Positions 26,388 through 36,723 are shown, numbered from the stretch's first letter. The stretch is 64,000 bases of DNA from Gimesia benthica (GCF_009720525.1 NZ_CP043930.1:3318501-3382500); one strand, 5' to 3'. Notes: generated from the sequence alone by a model not told the origin. Numbers and translations: made by a program.

Positions 26388-28406
26388 TCAGACAGAGGCT
26401 TTCCGACTGCGGATTTCCTGCAGCTGCGACCGCAGTTGGCTGATCTGCTCCTGCAGCGACTCATTTTCCGGCATAAACCGGCTGCTGGCATAGGTTTGAT
26501 ACCAGTGGGAGATCTCCTGATTCTGAATCCGACGGGAAAACTGCATCAATGTTTCCCCAGGCTCACGAACCAGACGTTTACGGGCCAGTAGACGATCCAT
26601 CTGAGACAGCAGGCGATGTAACTCCTGAATATGTAACGGATTTTCGCGAGATTCCGCACGCGTTTTCAGCTGACGCAGGACCAGATGCAACCCCCATCGC
26701 ACCAGGAGCCACAGTGCCACCCCGCCCACCAGCAGCAGTAGAGGCAACTGAGCTTCCGACATCGCCAGGATCCACTGCCCCTGTTGCAGGGCCATCTTGA
26801 GCCGGGAGAACTGGCCCATTACCGACTCCCAGTACTGACGCGCCGAACCGGGGGTCTCAAACTCCGGCTGCCCGGCGAACGGCGTCGATTCGACAGTCAC
26901 CCAGCCCCGATTATCATCCCAGGCTTCCACCCACGCATGCGCATGACGGCTGCGAGCGACCCAGAACTGATCGTAGGCATTCCGTTCGCGAACCACATAC
27001 CCCGTAATGTAACGACAGGGTACGCCCGCAAGTCTGAGCAACAGAGCCGTCCCCGAAGCGAAGTATTCACAATGGGCCGCCGGCTTCTCTCGCAGGAAGT
27101 AGGTCAGCGGGTCTTCTCCATACGGTACGTTAATTCCCAGTTCATACTCATAGTTGTTCTGGAAGTAGGCCTGCACCCGCTGGATCTTCGCCTCAGAAGT
27201 TTCACAGCCCGCGAACACGTCTTCCGCCAGTTGCTTGATCGCGGGGTCGATCTCATCCGGCACCTGCAACAACCGCTGCAGCGCTGCATCGTGTTCGGGA
27301 CGCTGTGGCAGCAGCTGACGGGGATAAAAGACCGAATAAGGAAAGCCACTGGCCATCGTCCGCGAAGTCAGCACTTCCTGGCTGTCGAACTGAATACTGT
27401 CAGCGAAGGCATACACGAGCGGTGTATTCAGCGGTGCAAAGATATGACCCGGATCCTGGGACCAGACCTGATACTCAATCCAGTTGGGCGACTTCGCCTG
27501 CCCCAGTAGAAACCAGGTCCCATCATCGGGAACACTGGCCTGCACCCCCGCCGGAGGCATCGCGATGATCGGGACATTATGACTCCCCACTTCCGAATGC
27601 CATTCCGAATTCAGAAACTGGACGAATGCCCGACCGCGGAAATAGCCCGGCTCATCGGTCGACTTGACCCGTAACCGGATCTGATCGGCTCCCTGGTCAA
27701 AGTGAGACGTCATGCTTCCCAGCCGGGAAATGGTCGAGAACCCGGCCCGCGAAGCGAGACCCGCCGTGCGGGGCTCAATCAGACGATAATACAGCTGATC
27801 CAGTTCCCGTTCGTAGCGGTCCATGCCCGTGGCTGTCAGCCAGCCCAGCAGCCAGATCGTCGCAAAGAATCCGGCTCGAATGACATAGACGGACCAGAGA
27901 GAGCGTTCGGTTTCTCGAGGTTTACGCGCCGCATGTCCGATCTGGAAATAAACGCCCGTCAGCAGTGCATAGCTGAAAACCAGAACCTGGTAGTAGAGCC
28001 CCTTCGATCCATACACGAGGATATCGCCGGTCAGAATGAAAACGATCACTCCCAGCAGTGGAAATGAGGCTGGCAGAAACGGTTCGAAGTGACTGTCAAA
28101 CAGCTGCCGTAACTGCACCGTCATCACGAACTGTGCCGCCGCGTAGGCCAGCGGTGTGCGAATCGCCAGCCGGTCGAGAGTAAAATCATGCTGATAGAGC
28201 ATGTACTTCACAATAAACAGCACCGCCAGCACACTGGTAACCCAGAATACCTGCCGTTTGGAAAATGAGTAACGCAATACGGAGAAATACGACAGCGCCG
28301 CCAGCACGATGATGCTGAACGAGAAAAACAGCGTCTCCGAGAGAATCGAAAACGTCGCACATTCCAGGCTGAGCATCGTAAAAGCAATCGTCCGTTGCGC
28401 ATTCAT
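26388..28406 (-). CDS. TgpA-like membrane transglutaminase-domain protein
   Basis: A 672-residue protein. The N-terminal part has several membrane helices (about residues 10-40, 50-70, 84-98, 112-131, 137-153, 172-192), followed by a periplasmic domain with the transglutaminase core: AAHCEYFASGTALLLRLAGV (C446) and RSRHAHAWVEAW (H490). The third catalytic place, usually D in DPTP, reads VTVESTP (E506). A last TM (about 551-575) leads to a cytosolic helical tail with coiled-coil character (LQEQISQLRSQLQEIRSRKA). Its start overlaps the DUF58 stop by four bases, completing a MoxR-DUF58-transglutaminase operon. The family's substrates are unknown; protein cross-linking or peptidase activity is assumed. 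Confidence 0.9.
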   Translation of the reverse strand: MNAQRTIAFTMLSLECATFSILSETLFFSFSIIVLAALSYFSVLRYSFSKRQVFWVTSVLAVLFIVKYMLYQHDFTLDRLAIRTPLAYAAAQFVMTVQLRQLFDSHFEPFLPASFPLLGVIVFILTGDILVYGSKGLYYQVLVFSYALLTGVYFQIGHAARKPRETERSLWSVYVIRAGFFATIWLLGWLTATGMDRYERELDQLYYRLIEPRTAGLASRAGFSTISRLGSMTSHFDQGADQIRLRVKSTDEPGYFRGRAFVQFLNSEWHSEVGSHNVPIIAMPPAGVQASVPDDGTWFLLGQAKSPNWIEYQVWSQDPGHIFAPLNTPLVYAFADSIQFDSQEVLTSRTMASGFPYSVFYPRQLLPQRPEHDAALQRLLQVPDEIDPAIKQLAEDVFAGCETSEAKIQRVQAYFQNNYEYELGINVPYGEDPLTYFLREKPAAHCEYFASGTALLLRLAGVPCRYITGYVVRERNAYDQFWVARSRHAHAWVEAWDDNRGWVTVESTPFAGQPEFETPGSARQYWESVMGQFSRLKMALQQGQWILAMSEAQLPLLLLVGGVALWLLVRWGLHLVLRQLKTRAESRENPLHIQELHRLLSQMDRLLARKRLVREPGETLMQFSRRIQNQEISHWYQTYASSRFMPENESLQEQISQLRSQLQEIRSRKASV

Positions 28407-29740
28407 ATCGTTTCCACCTTTCCGCGGGCGATCTCTTCAGGTGTGAAATGATATGCTTCGCCGAATTCGTCTGCGTTGTAAGGTACCGTTGTCGGACCGT
28501 CATGAATGATAATCGTCTTCAGACTCGCGCCGGAATCGAGTACCGCCCGCGCCATCTTTTCCCGCTGATGATCCCAGTCCAGGAACAGGCAGACCGCCGT
28601 CGAGACATTCGACAGCTCCTCAAATACCGCAGGCCCGATCGTCTCGAATGGATCGTCGGGACAGCGATCGACGCAGGAGAGAATCTCCAGCACGTTATCA
28701 AAATGGGCCGTATGCCGACCGGCTCGAAACACATACAACTCCGGTCCCGCCGCAAACAGGTCGATCAGATACTCACCCCGCGCCAGTGCATCCGCAATCG
28801 ACGCCGTCAGGCTGATCCCCGCTTCCAGCACATTCGTCGTCTCCGCGGTGGGAGTTCCCAACCCGGTCCGCTGTCCCAGTGATTTCCACTTCCGCTTCAG
28901 CCAGGGTTCCGTCGGCATATAGGTATCCAGAATCAGCGCGATGCGACAGTAATATTCTTCCTGGTATTCGCGAACCACCGGTTTACCAAGTCGCGCCCAG
29001 GAGCGGAAGTCGAGTCGCCGCGCCGGTTCACCCGGCACATATTCGCGGTTGCCCACATACTCGGGCGATTCCCCCACGTTGGACGTCAACGCAATTCCGC
29101 CCGGCTGAAACTTGCTCCCCACCGGTAAATCCACACTGGTCAGCTTATGAAACGCAGGCAGCACCAGTAGCGATTTCCCCGGCAGTGCAGCACTCCCCGA
29201 CCGGTTCAGGTGAAAAGGAAACAGCGTGTGTACGCCCAGCTTGGGTAATGCATAAAAGCCCCGCTGCGGTGCGTCGATGGTAACAGTCACCTCGGCCGAT
29301 TCGCCTTTGGGCAGGTAATTCAAAGTATCATCCCGGTCGATCTGGGCCAGTGGCTTCTCCAGCCAGCGGAAGGCGACCGCCATATCATACACGGGCAGCC
29401 AGCCCCGATTCGTCACCGTGAAGTGTCCCACCGCTGGCTGTCCGGCTGTCGTCTGTGATGGGAAGTCCCCCTCAAGTTCACAGCGGGGACGAAAAAACCA
29501 GGAAGCGAGCCCGTCCACCAGGATCAACGCCATCAGGATACTGAAGAGATTATAAATCGGCACCGATACCGAAATCGTACCAATGCCCGACAGGAAGAAA
29601 CCAAACAGTAACACCTTCCCGGGATATGTCACCCGGTAATACCAGTAATGCTTGTGCATCCGCACCAGCAGCAGCCGGTTGGTGAACGAGTCTTTCTTGC
29701 GAATCGTGGGCGAATAAGGATCGTATTCCGAAACGTGCAT
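28403..29740 (-). CDS. DUF58-domain protein
   Basis: A 445-residue protein. Two close hydrophobic segments (about residues 40-58 and 60-84; VLLFGFFLSGIGTISVSVPI, LFSILMALILVDGLASWFF) anchor it. A beta-rich region follows, then the DUF58 signature NREYVPGEPARRLDFRSWARLGKPVVREYQEEY (here residues about 224-256; key R, D and the VREY motif). A von Willebrand A-like C-terminal part follows (IALILDTYMPTEPW, VCLFLDWDHQREKM). It lies between the MoxR ATPase gene and the transglutaminase gene with which it overlaps by four bases. DUF58 proteins are thought to be targets of MoxR chaperones. Confidence 0.93.
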   Translation of the reverse strand: MHVSEYDPYSPTIRKKDSFTNRLLLVRMHKHYWYYRVTYPGKVLLFGFFLSGIGTISVSVPIYNLFSILMALILVDGLASWFFRPRCELEGDFPSQTTAGQPAVGHFTVTNRGWLPVYDMAVAFRWLEKPLAQIDRDDTLNYLPKGESAEVTVTIDAPQRGFYALPKLGVHTLFPFHLNRSGSAALPGKSLLVLPAFHKLTSVDLPVGSKFQPGGIALTSNVGESPEYVGNREYVPGEPARRLDFRSWARLGKPVVREYQEEYYCRIALILDTYMPTEPWLKRKWKSLGQRTGLGTPTAETTNVLEAGISLTASIADALARGEYLIDLFAAGPELYVFRAGRHTAHFDNVLEILSCVDRCPDDPFETIGPAVFEELSNVSTAVCLFLDWDHQREKMARAVLDSGASLKTIIIHDGPTTVPYNADEFGEAYHFTPEEIARGKVETI

Positions 29741-29828
29741 AACGGATTCAACATGACTGGACTGCCATCGCAGGAATCAGCAACACTCCCGCTCCGGCAG
29801 AGGAATACTCTGGTAGCGTATTTCCCGG

Positions 29829-30791
29829 TTAGTTTGGAACTTTCACTTTGCTGACAATATCGGACACCACATCCATTTTGGTGATACTGCTGTATTTTGC
29901 TTTCGATGTCAGAATCAGACGATGCGCCAGCACATAGTCTGCCATCTGCTGCACATCATCCGGCAGCACGTAGGTTCTCGATTTCAGATAGGCAATCGCC
30001 TGGGACGCCCGAAACAGCATCAGAGAACCACGGGGGCTCACGCCCAGCTTCAACCGCGGATCGTTTCTCGTCGCCTGGACCAGATCAATCATGTAGCGGG
30101 CAACACTCTGTTCGACATGCACCGTTTTGACCTGCTCCTGCATCTGAACCACCTCTTCGTGGTTCAACACCCGCTCCAGATGATCGACCGGGTGCTCTGT
30201 CGACTGGGCAAACAGGATCTCCATTTCATTTTCCGCATCCGGGTATCCGAGTTGCAGATGAATCAGAAAGCGGTCCAGCTGCGCTTCCGGCAACGGATAG
30301 GTCCCGTGGAAATCGACCGGGTTCTGTGTCGCCAATACAAAGAACGGGGAAGGCAGTTCATACCGGACGCCTTCGATCGTCGCCTGCGATTCGCTCATCG
30401 CTTCCAGCAGCGCAGACTGCGTACGGGGCGATGCCCGGTTAATTTCATCAGCGAGTAGAATATTACAGAAGATCGGTCCCTGCCGAAAATGAAAGGTGCC
30501 GTCTACCGGGTTATAGATTGAGGATCCCAGGATATCGGTCGGCAGTAGGTCGGGCGTAAACTGCACACGATTGAAGGGAACATCCAGCGAACGGGCCAGT
30601 GCTTTGGCCAGCGTTGTCTTTCCGGTCCCGGGCACATCTTCCATCAGCACAGAACCGTTGGAAAGCAGCGCGACCATCATCATGTCGATGCTCTCAGATT
30701 TGCCCCGGATCACGCCGCTCAGATTGTCTCTCAACAGGTTTAGCTTCTGAACGTATTTTTCGCTCTGTTCCGGCAGCGTGGACTGTGCCAT
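29829..30791 (-). CDS. MoxR-family AAA+ ATPase
   Basis: A 320-residue cytosolic ATPase. Walker A is EDVPGTGKTTLAKALARS, Walker B is NILLADEINRASPRTQSALLEAM, sensor 1 is FVLATQNPVDFHGTYPLPEAQLDRF, and the C-terminal lid has GVSPRGSLMLFRASQ. All are textbook MoxR features. MoxR proteins act as chaperones that help von Willebrand A-type partners take up metal or assemble. It is the first gene of an operon with DUF58 (88 bp downstream) and the TgpA-like protein, so these are its likely clients. Confidence 0.95.
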   Translation of the reverse strand: MAQSTLPEQSEKYVQKLNLLRDNLSGVIRGKSESIDMMMVALLSNGSVLMEDVPGTGKTTLAKALARSLDVPFNRVQFTPDLLPTDILGSSIYNPVDGTFHFRQGPIFCNILLADEINRASPRTQSALLEAMSESQATIEGVRYELPSPFFVLATQNPVDFHGTYPLPEAQLDRFLIHLQLGYPDAENEMEILFAQSTEHPVDHLERVLNHEEVVQMQEQVKTVHVEQSVARYMIDLVQATRNDPRLKLGVSPRGSLMLFRASQAIAYLKSRTYVLPDDVQQMADYVLAHRLILTSKAKYSSITKMDVVSDIVSKVKVPN

Positions 30792-31054
30792 ACGACTATC
30801 TCAATCATCATTAGAGTTTGATCGGGGAAATGCAGAATTCAACGGAGACATCGAAAAGTAGATGCGATATCACTGACGTCGGGTGACAGCTCGATTATAG
30901 CAGATCCGAGGGAAATAAAAGGACTACATATCAAGAATTCCCAACCAGTTCGGTCAAATTTGAATTTTTCATGAACCCCTTATCAAACAGTTACAATACA
31001 GGATACCGCGCCTCACTGTGGCCCCGCTCAGGAACGGCTCCCTCTCCAACGTTT

Positions 31055-32542
31055 TTATTTTTCGGGACGCCAGGGCTCCGGTCCCCCGGGCTTGGCCTGT
31101 AGAAACTTCGCATCGGTTTCGGTGTACCACTGGTGCAATCGACGACGCATCTGTTTCACGCGTTCCGGCTCCGCCGCTGCCAGGTCCTGCTTCTCTCCCA
31201 CATCGGTTTTCAGATTGTAAAGGTGGGCCTGTCCATCTTCAAAACGCTCGATCAGTTTCCAGTCATCCATCCGGATTGCACCACCGGGAATCCCGCCCTG
31301 ATTGGAATAATGCGGGTAATGCCAGAACAACGCTTCCCGCTTCAGAGGTTCTTCGCCCTGCAGGAATGGTTTCAGACTCACGCCATCCAGATGCTGTTCC
31401 GGCTTCAAAGGCAACCCGGCCAGATCCAGAATTGTCGGGTAGAAGTCGGTAGTAATGACGGGTTCGTCACAGACACTTCCCGGCTGCCCCCCTCCCGGCC
31501 AGCGAATCAGAAAGACCTCGCGGATCCCTCCTTCATACAGCCAGCCCTTGCCACCCCGCAGAGGCAGATTGGAAGTCGGCGATCCTTCGGAGGTACTCAG
31601 CCCCCCGTTATCGGCCGTCAGCATCACCACGGTATTGTCTGCCACGCCGGATGCTTCCAGCTGCTGCAGCACTTTCCCCACGGCCCGGTCCATCGATTCC
31701 ACCATCGCCGCATACACGGCATGCTTCTGCAGAATCCGCACCTTTCGCTTCTCATCTGTGGGGAAGACCTGTTCCTCGTCGGCAAATTCGACTTTGCCTT
31801 CCAGCCCCAGTCGCTCTGCCTTCTCTTTGTATTTCTTGACCAGTGCATTGGGTCCCATCAACGGGGTATGCACCGAATAAAAAGCGAGGTACGCAAAGAA
31901 CGGCTGCTCGCGATGCGCGTCGATAAACTCCGCTGTCTCCGTCGCCAGGCGATCGGGCAGATGCTCGCCATCCGGCCCGTCACTCAACCGCGGATTACCA
32001 TAAGGCGAGAAGTATCGCTTGCCTCCATAAGGCCCCCCACGCGACCAGCCCCCCTTGTTAATATCAAAACCCTGTTTCTCCGGCCAGAATTCTTCACTCG
32101 GTCCCAGATGCCACTTCCCTGCAAAGAAGGTAGAGTAAGCGTGCTCCTTGAGTGCTTCGGCAATCGTCACTTCATCCAGAGGCATCCGGTCATTGAGGGG
32201 AGCCGGCAGAAACTTACCCGCACGTTTCCCGGAAAAGAAATTCGTCGCATCCACACGGGTCGGATATTTACCCGTCATGATGCTGTATCGCGTCGGACTG
32301 CAGACCGGGTTCGCAGCATAACCATTGGTGAACCGCATGCCGGACTTCGCGAGCCGGTTAATATGTGGCGTTTCGTAAAAGGTATCCGGGTTATTGCAGC
32401 CCACATCCATGTAGCCCAGATCGTCCACCAGAATAAAGACGAAGTTGAGCGGTTTGGATTTCTTGGCAGCCCTCAGATGCAAACCGGGACCAGCCACTAA
32501 GATCAAAGCCAGCAGAATCAGGGAGCGCGTCATCAGTCTCAT
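31055..32542 (-). CDS. Secreted sulfatase (type I)
   Basis: A 495-residue arylsulfatase-family enzyme. A signal peptide (about residues 1-25, SLILLALILVAGPGLHLRA) leads into NFVFILVDDLGYMDVGC, with the metal-binding Asp pair. The active site NPVCSPTRYSIMTGKYPTR holds the C-x-P-x-R motif, where the Cys is converted to formylglycine. Further family marks are FFAGKWHLG and MLTADNGGLS. It hydrolyses sulfate esters, in planctomycetes usually of algal polysaccharides; the substrate is not evident. It lies 25 bp downstream of the sigma-54 response regulator on the same strand, so it may belong to that operon. No maturase gene is in the window. Confidence 0.95.
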   Translation of the reverse strand: MRLMTRSLILLALILVAGPGLHLRAAKKSKPLNFVFILVDDLGYMDVGCNNPDTFYETPHINRLAKSGMRFTNGYAANPVCSPTRYSIMTGKYPTRVDATNFFSGKRAGKFLPAPLNDRMPLDEVTIAEALKEHAYSTFFAGKWHLGPSEEFWPEKQGFDINKGGWSRGGPYGGKRYFSPYGNPRLSDGPDGEHLPDRLATETAEFIDAHREQPFFAYLAFYSVHTPLMGPNALVKKYKEKAERLGLEGKVEFADEEQVFPTDEKRKVRILQKHAVYAAMVESMDRAVGKVLQQLEASGVADNTVVMLTADNGGLSTSEGSPTSNLPLRGGKGWLYEGGIREVFLIRWPGGGQPGSVCDEPVITTDFYPTILDLAGLPLKPEQHLDGVSLKPFLQGEEPLKREALFWHYPHYSNQGGIPGGAIRMDDWKLIERFEDGQAHLYNLKTDVGEKQDLAAAEPERVKQMRRRLHQWYTETDAKFLQAKPGGPEPWRPEK

Positions 32543-32567
32543 GCAGGTTCACCTCAGGATTTCAGTG

Positions 32568-33980
32568 TCAGCTGTTTTCAATGTCGTACTGTTTCAGTTT
32601 CTTACTCAAGGTAGTCCGATGCAAGCCCAGACAGCGGGCCGCGGGCGCACATTGCCCATGAAATTTTTCCAAAGCCACTTCCATCACCGGCGGCTCAACC
32701 AGGGTGAGCAGTTTCTCATAAATCCCGGCCGCAGATTTCGGATCTCGCAACTGCTGTTCGGCCCACTGCTTGAGCAGCTCGTTGATCTCCGCATCCGAAC
32801 CGGCTTGAGACTCTTCCAGACCCAGAAAGGACTGCGATACCGGCGCAGGCAGATCTTCGGAAAGTATTGTTCCGCCCCGCGCCCGTAAGGCTGCGTGTTC
32901 GATCGCATTGCGTAACTCGCGCACATTGCCATACCAGGGCCGACGCTCCAGTTCGGTAATCGCCTCTGCTGTGAGTCGATGCTGCATCCCCGTCTGCCGA
33001 TCCACAAAGCGTTCCAGAAAGAACTCGGCCAGCAGACGAATATCTCCCACCCGCTTCCGCAGGGGGGGAATGTCGATCTCAAACGTACACAGGCGGAAAT
33101 AAAGATCGTGGCGGAACTTGCCCCGCTTGATCAGCGATTCCAGGTTCCGATGCGAAGCGGTGATCACGCGGAAATTCGTCTTCACGCGCTGCGTCGAACC
33201 CACGGGCAGTACTTCGCCTTCTTCCAGAGCCCGCAGCAGTTTGATCTGAATCGACAGCGGAATGTCAGCCACTTCATCCAGAAAGAGCGTACCGCCGTTG
33301 GCCTGTTCCAGAAAACCCATCCGCCCCGACTCCGCGCCGGTAAACGCCCCCGGCACATGACCGAACAGTTCGCTCTCCGCCAGGCTCTCACTGAGCGAAG
33401 CAATGTTCACGGCGACAAACGGTCCCGAAGCACGATCGCTGAAACGGTGAATCGCCTGCGCCGCCACTTCCTTACCGGTCCCGCTTTCTCCCGTGAGCAT
33501 CACACTCGCATCCGAAGCCGCCACCAGCGCGATTGACTTGAAGACCTGCTGCATCTCAGGCGTTGAACCCACAAGCCCTTCCAGCTGCCGCGGTTCACCC
33601 GGTTGCAGCTCTTCGCGTCCCGCCTCCTTGACCGCCTTCTCCAGTACCTGCTCCATCTGAGCCAGATCGAAAGGCTTGACAATATAATCAAACGCCCCGT
33701 TTCGCACCGCTTCCACAGCGGTCTGCAGATCACCATAGGCGGTAATCACAATCACCGGCACTGGACCAATCCGCTCGTAAAGTCCCTGCATCGCCGTCAG
33801 CCCATCCATCCCGGGCAGGCGCACATCCATCACCACCACATCGGGGCGGTCTTTCTCTGCCAGGCTCAATGCCTGCTCGGCAGTTGAAGCCATCATCACT
33901 TCGTGGCCGTGGCTTTCACCCAACTGGCTCAGCCCCCAGCAGATGGATTCTTCATCATCAACGATCAATAGTTTCGACAC
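32568..33980 (-). CDS. Sigma-54-dependent response regulator (NtrC type)
   Basis: A 470-residue regulator. I chose GTG 33980 because GGAG lies seven bases upstream and the receiver begins at once (SKLLIVDDEESICWGL). The receiver phospho-acceptor is D52 (VVVMDVRLPG), with K102 in VKPF. The AAA+ domain has GESGTGKEVAAQAIHR (Walker A), GAFTGAESG (the sigma-54 contact loop) and GGTLFLDEVADIP (Walker B). The C-terminus is a Fis-type HTH (AARCLGLHRTTLSKKLKQYD). It overlaps the kinase gene by 23 bases, so the pair is co-translated. A downstream sulfatase may be regulated with it. No clear -24/-12 promoter was found nearby. Confidence 0.95.
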   Translation of the reverse strand: MSKLLIVDDEESICWGLSQLGESHGHEVMMASTAEQALSLAEKDRPDVVVMDVRLPGMDGLTAMQGLYERIGPVPVIVITAYGDLQTAVEAVRNGAFDYIVKPFDLAQMEQVLEKAVKEAGREELQPGEPRQLEGLVGSTPEMQQVFKSIALVAASDASVMLTGESGTGKEVAAQAIHRFSDRASGPFVAVNIASLSESLAESELFGHVPGAFTGAESGRMGFLEQANGGTLFLDEVADIPLSIQIKLLRALEEGEVLPVGSTQRVKTNFRVITASHRNLESLIKRGKFRHDLYFRLCTFEIDIPPLRKRVGDIRLLAEFFLERFVDRQTGMQHRLTAEAITELERRPWYGNVRELRNAIEHAALRARGGTILSEDLPAPVSQSFLGLEESQAGSDAEINELLKQWAEQQLRDPKSAAGIYEKLLTLVEPPVMEVALEKFHGQCAPAARCLGLHRTTLSKKLKQYDIENS

Positions 33981-35373
33981 ACGCTTTCTCCGTCTGCACC
34001 AGAGGCAACTCGACCATGAAACAGGTACGCTCCTCACGCCGTTCCCAGTGGATCTCGCCGCCGTGATTCTGCACGATCTCTCTGGCCACAAATAAACCCA
34101 GGCCGGTCCCGTCACGTTTGGCGGTCACCAGCGGTTCAAACATTTTATTCACGATCGACGACTCCGGTCCGGGGCCCGTATCAGACACTTCCAAAGTAAC
34201 AGACTCTTCCCCCGTTGGGAATAACCTGACGCAAACCTCTCCCGAGATGCCCTGCGCTTCCTGCACAGCGACCGCAGCTTCAATCGCATTGAGCGCCAGA
34301 TTGGAAATCAGCTGCTCCAGCGATTCCGCATCTCCTTCCACCACGAGAGGCTCGGAGCTGGTTTCGTCCTTCAAAGCGATGCCCACATGCCGGGCCGTTG
34401 GTTCCACCAGACTGACGACCCGCGCCACCAGATCATTCAGACAGACCGGCTCAAAACTGGAGAAGTGCCCCCCCTTGTTCTCCAGAAAGCTCTGCAGGTA
34501 TTGCTCGATCATACACAGCTGACGGTTCGCAACCTGCAGCGTTTCGTCCTCCTGGTAATCGGGGGATTTACGGAGATACAGATCCAGCGCAATCCGGCAC
34601 CCGGTCACCGCATTCCGCAGCTGGTGAGCAATCGCCCCCCGCAACTGCCCCAGCGTTTTCAGCCGCTCACTCCGTTTGACTTCGTCTTCGTAATCCCCCA
34701 GCAGTTCCGCCATTTGATTGATCGAGGTACTCAAGTCACGAATTTCATCATCGCGTTCCGGCAGAACCATCGGCTGGAAATCTCCCCGGGCAATCTGTAC
34801 CACCTTGCGGTCCAGGCGCTGCAACGGTCGTGTCACACGGGCAGCAATCACCGTTGCCAGAATCGCGACCACAATCAGCGCAAGACTTCCAGCGATCAAC
34901 GACGGATAAACGGCATTCGCAATCGCCTCACGATACTGCCGAACCGGATAGTAAATATGCAGGTAACGCACGCCCTCCCCTGGTATCCGGGGTTGCAGTT
35001 TCACCACGGAATGAAAAAAAGGGGAATCCCCTGCTTCGATCACATCCGAAATCTGTAACTCATCCCAGCTGGGAGGCGTCCCCTGTATGGGAGCGGGAGT
35101 AAAGTCGGGACGCGTGGACGACAGCACCTGGTCTTCCGCACCCACCAGTACAAAGTCGGCTCCCGACAATCCTTTCGTCTGGTTTAACACCGCCACGGTC
35201 AGTGGAAACGTCGCGTCGTTCAACGTATGGGCAATCTGCCGGAACTGATCCCGCACCTGTACCTTGATCTGATGCGTCGCCAGCCAGACATGCAATAAAG
35301 TCACACCCACAATCGCGCACACCATGATGCCGACCATCGGAATCAAAATCTGGTACCGTAACGGCCAGCGCAT
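33958..35373 (-). CDS. Sensor histidine kinase
   Basis: A 471-residue membrane kinase from ATG 35373, with AGGAAAG eight bases upstream; an ATG 21 bases earlier would put this site inside the gene. Two TMs (about residues 4-31 and 157-179) enclose a ~125-residue periplasmic sensor domain. A HAMP linker follows (VTRPLQRLDRKVVQIARGDF). The phospho-acceptor is H250 in GAIAHQLRNAVTG. The ATP domain has LISNLALNAIEAA (N box), EVSDTGPGPE (G1) and GTGLGLFVAREIVQNHGGEI (G2). It pairs with the NtrC-type regulator that follows with a 23-base overlap. The signal sensed is unknown. Confidence 0.95.
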   Translation of the reverse strand: MRWPLRYQILIPMVGIMVCAIVGVTLLHVWLATHQIKVQVRDQFRQIAHTLNDATFPLTVAVLNQTKGLSGADFVLVGAEDQVLSSTRPDFTPAPIQGTPPSWDELQISDVIEAGDSPFFHSVVKLQPRIPGEGVRYLHIYYPVRQYREAIANAVYPSLIAGSLALIVVAILATVIAARVTRPLQRLDRKVVQIARGDFQPMVLPERDDEIRDLSTSINQMAELLGDYEDEVKRSERLKTLGQLRGAIAHQLRNAVTGCRIALDLYLRKSPDYQEDETLQVANRQLCMIEQYLQSFLENKGGHFSSFEPVCLNDLVARVVSLVEPTARHVGIALKDETSSEPLVVEGDAESLEQLISNLALNAIEAAVAVQEAQGISGEVCVRLFPTGEESVTLEVSDTGPGPESSIVNKMFEPLVTAKRDGTGLGLFVAREIVQNHGGEIHWERREERTCFMVELPLVQTEKACVETIDR

Positions 35374-35718
35374 AACGGGAACTTTCCTGCACATGTAAAA
35401 TCAGAGTTGAGAGTTTCCTCCCATTTTAGGAGAAACAGGGACCATAAAATACTTTGAAACCACTCTGACAACCTCGTTTTTTGGAACCGGGCCCCCACCA
35501 AGGGCAAGAATTCAACACTTGCGATGTCGCTTTATTCGACCCCCATGTCGCTCAATACGACACCACATTTTAACCCAGCCATTCAACTCAGTCTGAAACG
35601 TCTGGACTTGCAGCAAACTCAGTGAAATTCAAGGCTTTGGTATATTCTTTGCCTGCAGTTCATCCATAGAATCGTGCTTCTCAATACCCGCCGTACAAAG
35701 TAAGCTGGAAACACCGTT
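35374..35718. promoter_or_regulatory. Divergent intergenic region with a GGTATATT box
   Basis: A 345-bp region between the kinase gene and a plus-strand DUF1559 gene. GGTATATT at 35639-35646 looks like an extended -10 box, 73 bp before the DUF1559 start. Two short near-repeats ATGTCGCT occur at 35523-35530 and 35546-35553. No small gene is visible. Confidence 0.35.
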
Positions 35719-36723
35719 ATGCGTCCCCGCCGTGGATTTACCCTGATCGAACTTCTAGTGGTGATCGCCATCATCGCGATCCTGATCGCCCTTCTCTTAC
35801 CCGCCGTTCAACAGGCCCGGGAAGCCGCACGTCGCACCCAATGCAAAAATCACCTGAAACAACTGGGGCTCGCGATCCACAATTATGTCAGCAGCTATCG
35901 CTATCTGCCTCCCGGTGCCAGCGTCGATCTGGCCGTCACTTCCACAGGCAACAACGGATCCTGGGGCGTGCATGGTCGCATCCTTCCCATGCTGGAACAG
36001 GGCAACCTCTACGACAACGTCGACCTTTCCGTGGCCTGGGACTACCAGACCACCATAGACGGACTGAAAATCCCGGTCTACGCCTGCCCCAGTGATCCCA
36101 ACAGTGACAAGGTCCGCGATCCGGGTAGCGGCAGAGCCAAACTCTATCCCACCAATTATGGATTCAACTACGGAACCTGGTTCGTCTTTGACCCCACTAA
36201 CGGCAGCAGCGGCAACGGCGCCTTTTATCCAAACGCCAGCCTGACCATGGCTAACTTCACCGACGGCACCAGCAATACACTGCTCGCTGCCGAAGTCAAA
36301 GGCTGGCAGCCCTACACCCGTAACGGCGGTCCGTCGACGACAACCATTCCCGGCACAGCCTCCGAAGCGGCCACCATCGTGGCTTCAGGAGCCGACTTTA
36401 AAACCAATACCGGGCACACCGAATGGCCCGATGGTCGAGTACATCACACCGGGTTTACCGTAACCATGAACCCCAACACCTACGTTCCTTACACCAGTGG
36501 CGGCACCGAGTACGACGCTGATTTCAACTCCTGGCAGGAAGGGAAGAACGGATCCGCCGGCTCCCCCACCTACGCGATTATCACCTCCCGCAGTTTCCAT
36601 ACAGGGGTTGTGAACGCGGTGCTCGTCGATGGATCCGTCCGCACGATTAGTGAAAACATCTCGCTGGAAATCTGGAGGGCACTCGGTACCCGGATGAACG
36701 GCGAAGTCATCGGCGAATTCTAG
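35719..36723 (+). CDS. DUF1559 prepilin-like protein
   Basis: A 334-residue protein. [20 protein letters not shown] is a type IV prepilin leader with cleavage before F7 and a conserved E11. It is followed by [20 protein letters not shown] and the DUF1559 domain ([16 protein letters not shown]). The C-terminal [21 protein letters not shown] is the family's end motif. The N-terminal 45 residues are almost the same as in the DUF1559 protein at 19852-20853, while the rest has diverged widely, as usual in this expanded family. It has no close operon partner; the next gene starts 104 bp downstream. Confidence 0.94.
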   Translation: MRPRRGFTLIELLVVIAIIAILIALLLPAVQQAREAARRTQCKNHLKQLGLAIHNYVSSYRYLPPGASVDLAVTSTGNNGSWGVHGRILPMLEQGNLYDNVDLSVAWDYQTTIDGLKIPVYACPSDPNSDKVRDPGSGRAKLYPTNYGFNYGTWFVFDPTNGSSGNGAFYPNASLTMANFTDGTSNTLLAAEVKGWQPYTRNGGPSTTTIPGTASEAATIVASGADFKTNTGHTEWPDGRVHHTGFTVTMNPNTYVPYTSGGTEYDADFNSWQEGKNGSAGSPTYAIITSRSFHTGVVNAVLVDGSVRTISENISLEIWRALGTRMNGEVIGEF

